64,000 nt of DNA from Variovorax flavidus (GTDB taxonomy: Bacteria; Pseudomonadota; Gammaproteobacteria; Burkholderiales; Burkholderiaceae_C), in assembly GCF_030317145.1 (NCBI RefSeq), contig NZ_JASZYE010000003.1:558001-622000 (forward strand). Reading direction: 5' to 3'. Below, piece after piece: positions 42,306 to 50,324 of the stretch. The notes under the pieces are model-generated. The model was not told where the DNA came from, made no database searches, and was given only the letters and a program-made list of their open reading frames with translations. Within the stretch, counting starts at the first letter, position 1. Every line of letters begins with the position of its first letter. Made by a program: the position numbers and the translations under genes.

Positions 42306-43288
42306 GCGGAGGCCGTGTCGAAGACAGCCAGGGGCTTTTCACCAGCCAATGCGCGCAGCAGATTGGTGGTCGCCAGCTCGGCCATGGCATGGCGCGTCTC
42401 GTGCGTGGCAGAGCCGATGTGCGGCAGTGGCGTCACGCGCGGATGCGTACGCAGCGGCGACGCCGCCGGAAGCGGCTCGGTTGCGAAGACATCGAGACCC
42501 GCGGCGCGCAGCGTGCCTTGGTCGAGTGCTGCGAGCAGCGCCTCTTCCTGCACCGTTGCGCCCCGGCCGCCGTTGATGAAGATCGCGCCCGGCTTCATGG
42601 CGCCGAACATGCTGGCGTCGATCATGCCGCGCGTACTGTCCGACAGCGGCAGCATCGCGACGACAAAGTCGGAACGCGCGAGCAGTTCGTCCAGCGGCGT
42701 GTGTGTTGCGCGCCCCTGCAGCTCCGGTGCCTGCGCGGCCAGATCGACGGGGCGGCGCGCGTGATAGAGCACCGGCATGCCGAACCCGAGCGCTGCGCGC
42801 CGCGCGATCGCCTGGCCGATGCGGCCGAAGCCCAGCAGTCCCAGCGTCTTGCCGTGGACGTCATAGCCGAACAGGTCCTCGCCGACGTTCTGGGTCCACC
42901 GGCCCTCGCGCACGAGGTTCGAGAGTTCGACCACGCGCCGGCTGGTCGCCATGAGCAGTGCGAAAACGGTGTCCGCCACCGTCTCGTCGAGCACGCCGGG
43001 CGTGTGGCACAGCGTGATGCCGCGCGCATGCAGCGCCGCCAGCGCATAGTTGTCGACGCCGACCGAGACGCTGGACACCACTTCGAGCTGCGGCGCGCAC
43101 GCCAGCAGCGCGTCGTCGACGGGAAAGCTCGAGCCGATCAGGCCATGCGCCGTCGGCAAGGCCGCATCGAAGGCGGGGCGCTGCGCCGCCGCACGCGGAT
43201 TCGCGACGGTGACCTCATGCGCCGCGTGCAGGCGCGCCAGCTGATCGTCCGGCAACTCGCGGAAAACGAGGATGTTCTTGCGCGTCAT
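42302..43288 (-). CDS. D-2-hydroxyacid dehydrogenase
   Basis: A 328-aa NAD(P)H enzyme of the 2-ketogluconate/glyoxylate reductase type. The nucleotide motif is LGLLGFGRIGQAIA. The catalytic trio appears as Arg in SVSVGVDNY-proximal and GGRGATVQEEALL context, Glu in DVFATEPLP and His in PHIGSATHETRHAM. It would interconvert a 2-keto acid and a 2-hydroxy acid. It overlaps both neighbours by 4 bp, so it is translated with the kinase and the regulator. Substrate is most likely a keto sugar acid given the kinase. Confidence 0.85.
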   Translation of the reverse strand: MTRKNILVFRELPDDQLARLHAAHEVTVANPRAAAQRPAFDAALPTAHGLIGSSFPVDDALLACAPQLEVVSSVSVGVDNYALAALHARGITLCHTPGVLDETVADTVFALLMATSRRVVELSNLVREGRWTQNVGEDLFGYDVHGKTLGLLGFGRIGQAIARRAALGFGMPVLYHARRPVDLAAQAPELQGRATHTPLDELLARSDFVVAMLPLSDSTRGMIDASMFGAMKPGAIFINGGRGATVQEEALLAALDQGTLRAAGLDVFATEPLPAASPLRTHPRVTPLPHIGSATHETRHAMAELATTNLLRALAGEKPLAVFDTASA

Positions 43289-44235
43289 AGCCGGGCCTCT
43301 TCGAGTTGCATCCGCGTGGGCAGGCCTTCCGTATCGCCGAGAACCTGCACGGCGCGTGCACCGATCCAGGCGCCGCGCCGCACGGCTTCGGGCACCGTCC
43401 TGCCCTCGAGCAGCGCGCTCACAACGCCCGCCGCAAAGCCGTCGCCAGCACCCACGGTGTCGACGATTTCCTTGACCGGGAAGCCTTCGACGCGCCCGGT
43501 ACCAGCGACGTCACTGTCGTAGTAGGCGCCCTCGGCGCCGAGCTTCACGACCACCAGCTTCGCGCCGCGCTGCCGGTAGAAATGCGCGACACCTTCCGGC
43601 GTGCTCTCGCCCGTGAGGAACAGGCCCTCTTCCATGCCCGGCAGAACCCAGTCCGCGCGCGCCGCGAGATCGTTGATGGTGTCTCGCATCACCTCGGGCG
43701 AAGACCACAGCGTCGGCCGCAGGTTGGGGTCGAAGGAGATCGTCCGGCCAGCTTGGCGCATCACCTCCATCGATCGGATCGCCGCCTGCAGGCTGGTGCC
43801 GGAGATGGCCGCGAACACGCCGGTTGCGTGCAGATGCCGTGCGGAGCGCAGCCAGGCTTCGTCGACGTCGGCCGGCCCCATCTGGCTCGCAGCCGAGCCC
43901 TTGCGGTGGTATTCGACCGGCGGATCGCTGCCGTCCGTCACCCGGCCCTTGAACTGGAAACCGGTGCGCTGCGTCGCATCGGTGATCACGTGCGAGCAGT
44001 CGATGCCCTCGCCCTGCATGGTCGCGAGCAATGCGCGCCCCATCGAGTCGGTGCCGAGCCGGCTGGCCCATCCGACCTTCAGGCCCAGGCGCGAAAGGCC
44101 GATCGCCACATTGGTCTCGGCGCCGGCCGTGCGCTTGTGGAAGGCCGTCGCGTTCTCGATCGGACCGGGCTGGTCGGCCACCAGCAACAGCATGGCTTCG
44201 CCGAACAGCGCGACATCAAAGGAAGGATGGGTCAT
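43285..44235 (-). CDS. PfkB-family sugar kinase, KDG kinase-like
   Basis: A 316-aa ribokinase-family enzyme. The N-terminal DVALFGEAMLLLVADQPG and the substrate-side GAETNVAIGLSRLGLKVGWASRLG resemble 2-dehydro-3-deoxygluconate kinase. The ATP/anion-hole signature DTVGAGDGFAAGVVSALL carries the catalytic Asp. It would phosphorylate KDG or a similar keto sugar acid to feed the Entner-Doudoroff aldolase, which is not in the window. It overlaps by 4 bp with the TIM-barrel gene and the dehydrogenase gene. Confidence 0.85.
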   Translation of the reverse strand: MTHPSFDVALFGEAMLLLVADQPGPIENATAFHKRTAGAETNVAIGLSRLGLKVGWASRLGTDSMGRALLATMQGEGIDCSHVITDATQRTGFQFKGRVTDGSDPPVEYHRKGSAASQMGPADVDEAWLRSARHLHATGVFAAISGTSLQAAIRSMEVMRQAGRTISFDPNLRPTLWSSPEVMRDTINDLAARADWVLPGMEEGLFLTGESTPEGVAHFYRQRGAKLVVVKLGAEGAYYDSDVAGTGRVEGFPVKEIVDTVGAGDGFAAGVVSALLEGRTVPEAVRRGAWIGARAVQVLGDTEGLPTRMQLEEARL

Positions 44236-44978
44236 GACGTGCCTCGCAAGGAGCGGATATGCGAGATCTGGTCGCGCGTGATGGCGAACAGGTCATCGCC
44301 GATCAGGGGATATTCGATGGCGTGCGGCACATCGGCCGGAAGCGCGCGCAGCACGGCGCGCCAGGGAGCCACCGAATCGGCAAGCGGCACCGCCACCCAC
44401 TTGGCCGGGAGCCGCTGCGCGCCCTTGCAATGCACGTAGCGCACGCGGCGGCCCAGCGCCTGCGCAGCCTGCAACGGGCATTCGCCGACCCAGTGCCAGT
44501 TGCCCATGTCGAAGGTCATGCCCAGATCGAGCCCCGCACGGTCCGCGGCGTCGAAGAAGGCCTGCAATGCCGGCAGCGTACCGGCCGAAACGGTCTGGTC
44601 GTTCTCGATCACGAGTTCGATGCGGGTCTCGGCGAGCTGCACCTTGAGGCCCCACAGCGACCCATGCGACGACGGACCGAAGTCCCCGATCGACATCTTG
44701 AGCCGCCTGGCGCCCAGCGTGGTCGCGGCGGCGATGCCGCGTCCGAGGGCCGCGCTGTCGAGCCAGCCACCTTCGGCCCAAAGTCCTTCCGGGCTGGAGT
44801 AGACCGAGGCAAGGCCGGCCAGCGCCGGGAGTTCAGTCGCCGGATCGCGCAGCAGTTCGCCGCGAACCTCGACACTGTCCGCGCCAGCGGCCTTGGCAAG
44901 CTGCGAACACCACAACTGGCCGTGGCGTCCGATCTCCGCGGCGCCAAACGATGAGAGAGAAATCAATACCTGCGACAT
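44232..44978 (-). CDS. TIM-barrel sugar isomerase/epimerase family protein
   Basis: A 248-aa protein of the xylose-isomerase-like/AP endonuclease 2 superfamily. Metal ligands are suggested by ELVIENDQ, LGMTFDMGNWHWVGE, VRYVHCKG and AIEYPLIGDD, each carrying an acidic or His residue at strand ends. The ATG at 44978 lies 20 bp after the ATPase stop; a longer frame from 45053 overlaps that gene and was rejected. It is shorter than xylose isomerase itself. Likely an epimerase or isomerase for the compound the transporter brings in. Confidence 0.8.
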   Translation of the reverse strand: MSQVLISLSSFGAAEIGRHGQLWCSQLAKAAGADSVEVRGELLRDPATELPALAGLASVYSSPEGLWAEGGWLDSAALGRGIAAATTLGARRLKMSIGDFGPSSHGSLWGLKVQLAETRIELVIENDQTVSAGTLPALQAFFDAADRAGLDLGMTFDMGNWHWVGECPLQAAQALGRRVRYVHCKGAQRLPAKWVAVPLADSVAPWRAVLRALPADVPHAIEYPLIGDDLFAITRDQISHIRSLRGTS

Positions 44979-44997
44979 ACCGTTGGCGATCGGCGCG

Positions 44998-45777
44998 TCA
45001 ATGCGCCTGGTGAGAACTGAGGATCTGACCCAGGAACTGCCGCGTCTTCTCATGCTGCGGGTTGCCGAAGAACTCCGCAGGCGGCCCCTGCTCGATGATC
45101 TTCCCGTCAGCCATGAAGATCACCCGATCGGCCACGCTGCGCGCAAAGCCCATTTCGTGCGTGACGCACAGCATGGTCATGCCATCGTCGGCAAGGCCGA
45201 TCATGGTGTCGAGCACTTCCTTGACCATCTCGGGATCGAGCGCGGAAGTCGGCTCGTCGAACAGCATGATCTTCGGTGCCATGCACAGCGCACGGGCGAT
45301 CGCCACGCGCTGCTGCTGGCCGCCGGAGAGCTGGCTCGGGTACTTGTGGGCCTGCTCCGGAATGCGCACGCGCGTGAGGTACTTCATCGCAACCTCTTCC
45401 GCCTGCGCCTTGCTCATGCCGCGCGAGCGCATCGGCGCCAGCGTGCAGTTCTGCAGGATGGTGAGGTGCGGGAACAGGTTGAACTGCTGGAACACCATGC
45501 CGACCTCGGCGCGCACAGCATCGACGTTCTTGCCGCCGGCCGTGAGGTCGATGCCGTCGACCACGATGCGCCCCTTCTGCACCGTCTCCAGACGGTTGAT
45601 GCAGCGGATCAGCGTGGACTTGCCCGAGCCCGACGGCCCGCAGATCACGATGCGCTCGCCGGTGCGCACCGAGAGGTCGATGTCGGTCAGCACCTGGAAG
45701 GTGCCGTACCACTTGTTCACCGCCTCGAGCCGGATGATCGTCTCGGCGCCGGCGTGAGTCGCGACTGCGTCGGTCAT
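44998..45777 (-). CDS. Polar amino-acid-type ABC transporter ATPase
   Basis: A 259-aa ATPase of the GlnQ/HisP group. Walker A GPSGSGKST, Q loop VGMVFQQFNLFPHLT, signature LSGGQQQRVAIARAL, Walker B IMLFDEPTSALDPE and H loop CVTHEMGFAR are all intact. The family energises importers of amino acids, opines and some amino sugars. It is 26 bp after the binding-protein gene. Its neighbours (kinase, dehydrogenase, isomerase, LacI) point to a sugar-acid or amino-sugar ligand and not a protein amino acid. Confidence 0.9.
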   Translation of the reverse strand: MTDAVATHAGAETIIRLEAVNKWYGTFQVLTDIDLSVRTGERIVICGPSGSGKSTLIRCINRLETVQKGRIVVDGIDLTAGGKNVDAVRAEVGMVFQQFNLFPHLTILQNCTLAPMRSRGMSKAQAEEVAMKYLTRVRIPEQAHKYPSQLSGGQQQRVAIARALCMAPKIMLFDEPTSALDPEMVKEVLDTMIGLADDGMTMLCVTHEMGFARSVADRVIFMADGKIIEQGPPAEFFGNPQHEKTRQFLGQILSSHQAH

Positions 45778-45803
45778 GCGTGTTCCCTGAAAGGCCTATG
45801 GGC

Positions 45804-46601
45804 TTACTGCAGCTTGGGCAGGTCGGTCTGGAGCCACTTCTGATAGAGCTTGTTGAGCTCGCCGTTGGCCGTGTTCTTGGCGATGAACTCGTTCACGTTC
45901 TTGAGCAGGTCGTCCTGGCCCGGGCGCATCGCGATGCCCATGTTCTGCTGCACCAGCGTGAACTTGTTCTCGAAGGTATTGGCCGGCACACGCTTGGCGA
46001 TCTGCGCCGCGACAGTGGTGGACGCGCCGATCGCGTCGACCTGGCCCGACATCAGCGCCTGCATGGCCGATGCGTCGTCGTCGAAGCGGCGGATCTCGGT
46101 GCCTTCGGGCGCGGCCTTGGTCACGGCCACGTCCTGCGTGCTGGCGCGAGCCACGCCCACGCGCACGCCCTTCAGGTCGGCAGCGCTCTTGATCGGCGCA
46201 CCGGTCTTGCCGTACAGCACGATGGTCGCGGCCGCATAGGGCTGCGAGAACTGCACCTGCTTGGCGCGCTCCGGGGTCACTGCGAGCGAGGCGACCAGCA
46301 GGTCGACCTTGTTGGTCAGCAGGAAGGGAATGCGGTTCGGGCCCGTGACCGGCACGATGTTGGCTTTCACGCCCCAGTCCTTGGCCAGCAGCTTGGCGAC
46401 GTCTGCGTCGTAGCCGTCGGGCTGGTTCTGGGCGTTGGTCGTGCCGTAGGGCGGGAAATCGACGAGCATGCCGATAGTGATCTCACCCTTCTTCTTGATG
46501 TCGGCCACGCTCTGGGCGGATGCGAAAGGGGCGAACGCGGTCAGCGCGGCGCCGAGGCCCAGGGCTGCAATGGCAGCGCGGCGGGTGGTCAAACGGATCA
46601 T
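45804..46601 (-). CDS. Amino-acid-type ABC transporter binding protein
   Basis: A 265-aa periplasmic protein of the SBP_bac_3 family. The signal peptide is TTRRAAIAALGLGAALTAFAPFASA (a twin arginine is present, but a Sec signal is more likely). The mature protein starts with GEITIGMLVDFPPYGTTNAQNQPDGYDADVA, the usual ligand-pocket strands, and has RVGVARASTQDVAVTKAAPEGTEI in the hinge. The carboxylate-binding arginine typical of amino-acid binders may be that in TPERAKQV. 54 bp after the permease gene. Confidence 0.88.
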   Translation of the reverse strand: MIRLTTRRAAIAALGLGAALTAFAPFASAQSVADIKKKGEITIGMLVDFPPYGTTNAQNQPDGYDADVAKLLAKDWGVKANIVPVTGPNRIPFLLTNKVDLLVASLAVTPERAKQVQFSQPYAAATIVLYGKTGAPIKSAADLKGVRVGVARASTQDVAVTKAAPEGTEIRRFDDDASAMQALMSGQVDAIGASTTVAAQIAKRVPANTFENKFTLVQQNMGIAMRPGQDDLLKNVNEFIAKNTANGELNKLYQKWLQTDLPKLQ

Positions 46602-46655
46602 GTCGAGTCTCCTAGATTAAGAACAGAAACACAGAGGAAGGGTTCGGCGAAGCGC

Positions 46656-47309
46656 TCATCTCGCGAGGGCGCGCGCCCTCTTGCGCTCCATGCGCGCCGC
46701 CAGCAGCGACAGCGGCCAGCAGATGACGAAATAGATCGCGGCCACCGTCGTGAAGACGTGCAGCGGCTGGAAGGTCGCGTTGTTGATGATCTGCCCGGCG
46801 CGCGTGATCTCGGTGAAGCCGATGATGGCGGCGAGCGACGTGCCCTTGATGATCTGCACCACGTAGCCCACGGTCGGCGGCAGTGCGATCTTGAAAGCCT
46901 GCGGCAGCACCACGTCGCGCATGCGCGAGGTGTAGTTGAGGTTCAGCGCCTGGGCCGCTTCCCACTGGCCGCGCGGAATGGCCTCGATGCAGCCGCGCCA
47001 GATCTCGCCGAGGAAGGCGGCGCTGTTGAGGATCAGCGCGATGCCCGCTGCAATCCACGGATTGATGTCGAGCCCCAGCACCGGCGCGCCGAAGAAGATC
47101 AGGAACAGTTGCAGCAACAGCGGCGTGCCCTGGAAGATCTGGATGAAGCCGGTCGACAGCACGCGCGCCGTCTTGCTCTCGGAGGTGCGGGCGAGCGCAA
47201 TCACCAGCCCCAGGATCGCCCCGCCGACGAAGGCGATGAGCGACAGCGCCAGCGTCCACTTGGCCGCTTCGAGGATGAACAGGAATTCGGGAAAGCCGAA
47301 GGTACGCAT
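46656..47309 (-). CDS. Amino-acid-type ABC transporter permease 2
   Basis: A 217-aa inner-membrane permease from the ATG at 47309; the frame is open 183 codons upstream through the other permease gene. The first span is FILEAAKWTLALSLIAFVGGAILGLVIAL, then FIQIFQGTPLLLQLFLIFFGAP and the coupling motif GEIWRGCIEAIPRGQWEAAQALNL typical of HisMQ/GlnP permeases. It pairs with permease 1, whose stop is 5 bp upstream. Confidence 0.88.
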   Translation of the reverse strand: MRTFGFPEFLFILEAAKWTLALSLIAFVGGAILGLVIALARTSESKTARVLSTGFIQIFQGTPLLLQLFLIFFGAPVLGLDINPWIAAGIALILNSAAFLGEIWRGCIEAIPRGQWEAAQALNLNYTSRMRDVVLPQAFKIALPPTVGYVVQIIKGTSLAAIIGFTEITRAGQIINNATFQPLHVFTTVAAIYFVICWPLSLLAARMERKRARALAR

Positions 47310-47314
47310 GGTGT

Positions 47315-47986
47315 TCAGCGCCGATCCGGATAGTTGAGCGTGCGCTTGTAGATCAGCTTGAACAGCGCCGAGAACGACAGCGCCAGCGCAAGGTAGATGC
47401 ACGCGACCACGATGTAGATCTCGAAGCTGCGGAAGGTCTGCGACTGCAGGTTGGCCGCGACCGAGGTGAGGTCGTCGGCCGAGATCACCGACACCACCGC
47501 CGAACTCAGCATCAGCAGGATGAACTGGCTCGTGAGCGCCGGGTAGATGGCCTTGAGCGCCGGCTTGATGATCACGAAGCGGAAGATCTCCCACGGCTTG
47601 AGGTTGAGCGCCCTCCCCGCTTCGATCTGGCCCTTGGGAATGGACTCGATGCCGGCGCGCACGATCTCGGCCGCGTAGGCGCCGAGGTTCACCACCATCG
47701 CCGTGAGTGCCGCCGTGTAGGGCGACCAGCGCAACCCGATGGCCGGCAGCGCGAAGAAAAAGAAGAACAACTGCACCAGGAAAGGCGTGTTGCGGATGAC
47801 CTCGATGTACGCGTTCACGATGAAGCGCAGCCAGGCCGGCCCCGAGGTCTTGCCCCACGCACAGAAGATGGCCACGACGAGGCCCAGCAACGTGGCAACG
47901 AGCGAGAGCTGGATCGTGATCCAGGTGCCCTTCAGCAGCAGCGGCCAGGCAGCGAAGACGGCGTCGAACTGGAATTGGTAATTCAC
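47315..47986 (-). CDS. Amino-acid-type ABC transporter permease 1
   Basis: A 223-aa permease; a GTG start at 47986 gives VNYQFQFDAVFAAWPLLLKG, the usual N terminus of this family. An open frame continues to 48109, but the extra 41 residues are non-membrane, lack a ribosome-binding site and cross the -10 region. Other motifs: YIEVIRNTPFLVQLFFFFFALP and AEIVRAGIESIPKGQIEAGRALNL (coupling loop). First gene of the eight-gene operon, directly behind the LacI-type operator. Confidence 0.85.
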   Translation of the reverse strand: MNYQFQFDAVFAAWPLLLKGTWITIQLSLVATLLGLVVAIFCAWGKTSGPAWLRFIVNAYIEVIRNTPFLVQLFFFFFALPAIGLRWSPYTAALTAMVVNLGAYAAEIVRAGIESIPKGQIEAGRALNLKPWEIFRFVIIKPALKAIYPALTSQFILLMLSSAVVSVISADDLTSVAANLQSQTFRSFEIYIVVACIYLALALSFSALFKLIYKRTLNYPDRR

Positions 47987-48059
47987 GGGTGACGGTGGCT
48001 CGGATGGGGATTCAGGATGGTGCGCCGCACTGCGAAAGCACTTCATTGCGGTGCGATTC

Positions 48060-48081
48060 AGTATATGTGAAACCGGTTTCA
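48060..48081 (-). promoter_or_regulatory. LacI-type operator over a minus-strand promoter
   Basis: TGAAACCGGTTTCA (48068-48081) is a perfect 14-bp palindrome with the central CG of LacI-family operators. On the minus strand a -10 TATACT lies at 48060-48065, so the palindrome falls in the -10/-35 spacer, a classical repressing position; the -35 (around 48083-48088) is poor. It lies between the ABC operon start (47986) and the divergent CorA-like start (48132), so it could affect both. Confidence 0.7.
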
Positions 48082-48131
48082 GCACCACCCTAGGGATTCC
48101 CCTAATCACCCCGCGTGCCTACACTGGCGCG

Positions 48132-49835
48132 ATGCTGATCACCGATACGTCCGACGCAAAGGCACAGCTTGCAACCGCGGCATCTGCACCCGCGGTGCAT
48201 CACTTGCGCCAGACCTTGCTGTGGCCGCTGCGCCTGATGCCCACCTCCCAGCCACGGCACGCGCATCGCGGCCCCTGGCAAGTGCTGCGCGACCTCGGGG
48301 ATGCATCGCCGTGGCGCGAGGAGATCGACGAATACACCGGCAGCAGCGACCGCTTCCACGAACGCCACTACAACGAGTTCGTCAGCTTCCTGCCCTATGT
48401 GCAGCGATTCCTCTACGGCGATGGCCGCAAGGGTCGGCAGGCCGGCACCGATTCCGGCAGCGATTCGCCCATGCGTGTGTTCCGGCGCAGCGACGTCGCG
48501 GCGGTACGTGTGGTGGCACGCCCCGGCGACGCGCCCATCACGCTGCAGGTGGTGCATGTCGACCTGTACTTCTTCTTCGACGTCGACGTCGTGCTGCTCA
48601 ACGTCGAAGTCGGCGTCGACGACCTGAGCCTGCCGCAGGCGCAGGAGATCCTCTACCGCTTCGGCCGTGCCTATCCCGGAGGCTGGGACGCGCAGGGGCA
48701 GGCTCTGCATTGCATGAGCAGCGTCGAATGGCTCGCGGCCGACGGCAGCGTGTTGTCGAGTTCCGATGCACAACAGCGCGAGGCCTTTCTCTCGCATGTG
48801 GCCGAGCACCGCGCGCCGCGCCTCGCGGCGCATTGGGCGTGGCTGATGCGCCCGCTCGTGAGCGACCATTCAGACGAAGCCGGCGCGCTGCGCTTCCGCC
48901 AGATCGAGTACTACCGCATGCCGGTGATGGCCTATCTCGCGCTCGACGACCCGCGCCGCCTGTCTCGCGCAGACTTCGTGCGGCTGGCCCTGGTCAGCGG
49001 TGCTGCGGATCCGGTCATCTCCGGCGGCGGGCCGCTGCCCTTCGCCGAGGACAGCATGGCCGACTTCGAGCAGCGCTACTGCTACGACCGCTTCTGGGTC
49101 AACGCGGGTGCCGCGCCCAACACGCGCTACCTGTGCAACGGCCGGGCGCTGATCGTCATCGGTGATGCGAACGCGGAGTTCTTCTGCTGCCGCGACCGCG
49201 GCGTTCTGGCGCAGTTCCGGCACCAGCACTTCCTGCTCTTCCTCATCGCCCATTTCCAGAAGGCGGCGCTGCTGATGTATTCGGACCGGCTGGTCGAAGC
49301 GCTGCGCAATCTCGACATCCACGACGTCGCGAGCGTCAAGCGCTTCAAGCGCGCGATCCGGGCCAGCTTCGAAGGCTTCCTGCGGTTCACGCACCGCTAC
49401 TGGTTCCACGAGATTTCCGAACAGGCGCAGGTGCGCGCGCTGTCGCACCTTTGCACCACGCACCTCGGCCTCGATCCGCTCTACGAGGAAGTCAAGGAGC
49501 GCATCGCCGACATGAACACGTACCTCGATGCCGACAGCCTGCGGCGCCAGGCCAACACGGTGGTGCGGCTCACGGTGGTCACGCTGTTCGGCCTGATCGG
49601 CACCATCACGACCGGCTTCCTCGGCATGAACCTGCTCGCCGAAGCGGATTCGCCGATGTGGCGCAAGCTGATCTGGTTCGGCCTGACCTTCGCGTTCACG
49701 ACCTGGCTCACGGTCTACACCATGGTCAAGTCGAAGCGGCTGTCGGATTTCATCGATGCGCTGTCCGACGAGCGTCACACGCTGCGTACCAAGCTGGGCG
49801 TGCTGGCCCGCGTGTGGCGGCCGGGATCGGACTAG
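48132..49835 (+). CDS. CorA-like divalent cation transporter
   Basis: A 567-aa protein; ATG at 48132 gives MLITDTSDAKAQ. The C-terminal part has the CorA signature GMN in TGFLGMNLLAEAD between two membrane spans (VVRLTVVTLFGLIGTITTGF and LIWFGLTFAFTTWLTVYTMV), with a positively charged end. The cytoplasmic N-terminal ~480 residues are far longer than in CorA (about 240) and include a beta-rich part (LQVVHVDLYFFFDVDVVLLNVEVG) that suggests an extra sensing domain. Role: Mg2+ or other divalent ion flux in the inner membrane. It shares its upstream region with the LacI-type operator. Confidence 0.8.
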   Translation: MLITDTSDAKAQLATAASAPAVHHLRQTLLWPLRLMPTSQPRHAHRGPWQVLRDLGDASPWREEIDEYTGSSDRFHERHYNEFVSFLPYVQRFLYGDGRKGRQAGTDSGSDSPMRVFRRSDVAAVRVVARPGDAPITLQVVHVDLYFFFDVDVVLLNVEVGVDDLSLPQAQEILYRFGRAYPGGWDAQGQALHCMSSVEWLAADGSVLSSSDAQQREAFLSHVAEHRAPRLAAHWAWLMRPLVSDHSDEAGALRFRQIEYYRMPVMAYLALDDPRRLSRADFVRLALVSGAADPVISGGGPLPFAEDSMADFEQRYCYDRFWVNAGAAPNTRYLCNGRALIVIGDANAEFFCCRDRGVLAQFRHQHFLLFLIAHFQKAALLMYSDRLVEALRNLDIHDVASVKRFKRAIRASFEGFLRFTHRYWFHEISEQAQVRALSHLCTTHLGLDPLYEEVKERIADMNTYLDADSLRRQANTVVRLTVVTLFGLIGTITTGFLGMNLLAEADSPMWRKLIWFGLTFAFTTWLTVYTMVKSKRLSDFIDALSDERHTLRTKLGVLARVWRPGSD

Positions 49836-49862
49836 GCGCTCAGGCTCCGCCGAGTGACATCG

Positions 49863-50219
49863 CTAATTGGATGCCAGGACCTCGAGAAGGTCGACGTCGA
49901 TATAGCGGCCGGCGAATCCTCGCTCCACTTCTCCCGTGATCCTGACGGTCGTCGTGGGCGTGACCCGCTGGCCGCGGAAGTCCTTGGGGGAAATCTCGAC
50001 GCGGATGCTGCCGGTCGCGTCCTTGAACGTGAAGTAGTCTTCGCGCAGGCTCTCGACGATATTCCCCGTCAAGGTGACATTCGAGCCCACCCGCGCACTG
50101 CTGGTGGCTTGCGCCACCGTCGTCGCGCGCGCGGCAGCGCTGGGGCCTTCGAACTGGGCATGGACAGGCAGGGACAGCGCACCGGCCAATACAGTCGCGA
50201 CGTACCATCTTCCTCGCAT
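49863..50219 (-). CDS. YgiW/NirD-type periplasmic OB-fold protein
   Basis: A 118-aa protein with signal peptide MRGRWYVATVLAGALSLPVHA. The mature part carries the OB-fold pattern of the YgiW/YdeI stress family: NVTLTGNIVESLREDYFTFKDATGSIRVEIS and a final RYIDVDLLEVL. In enteric bacteria such proteins are linked to peroxide and cationic stress, binding ligands in the periplasm. It lies 106 bp after the patatin gene on the same strand; that gap has no obvious terminator. Confidence 0.8.
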   Translation of the reverse strand: MRGRWYVATVLAGALSLPVHAQFEGPSAAARATTVAQATSSARVGSNVTLTGNIVESLREDYFTFKDATGSIRVEISPKDFRGQRVTPTTTVRITGEVERGFAGRYIDVDLLEVLASN

Positions 50220-50324
50220 TTCTTGCTCCCGTTTGTTGAAGAGACGCGTGCAATGTAGGGTGGCTCGGCAAGCCGGGCAACCCGAACGAATGGGATCGAC
50301 TCCGACGCATCGGGACGGGCCGCG

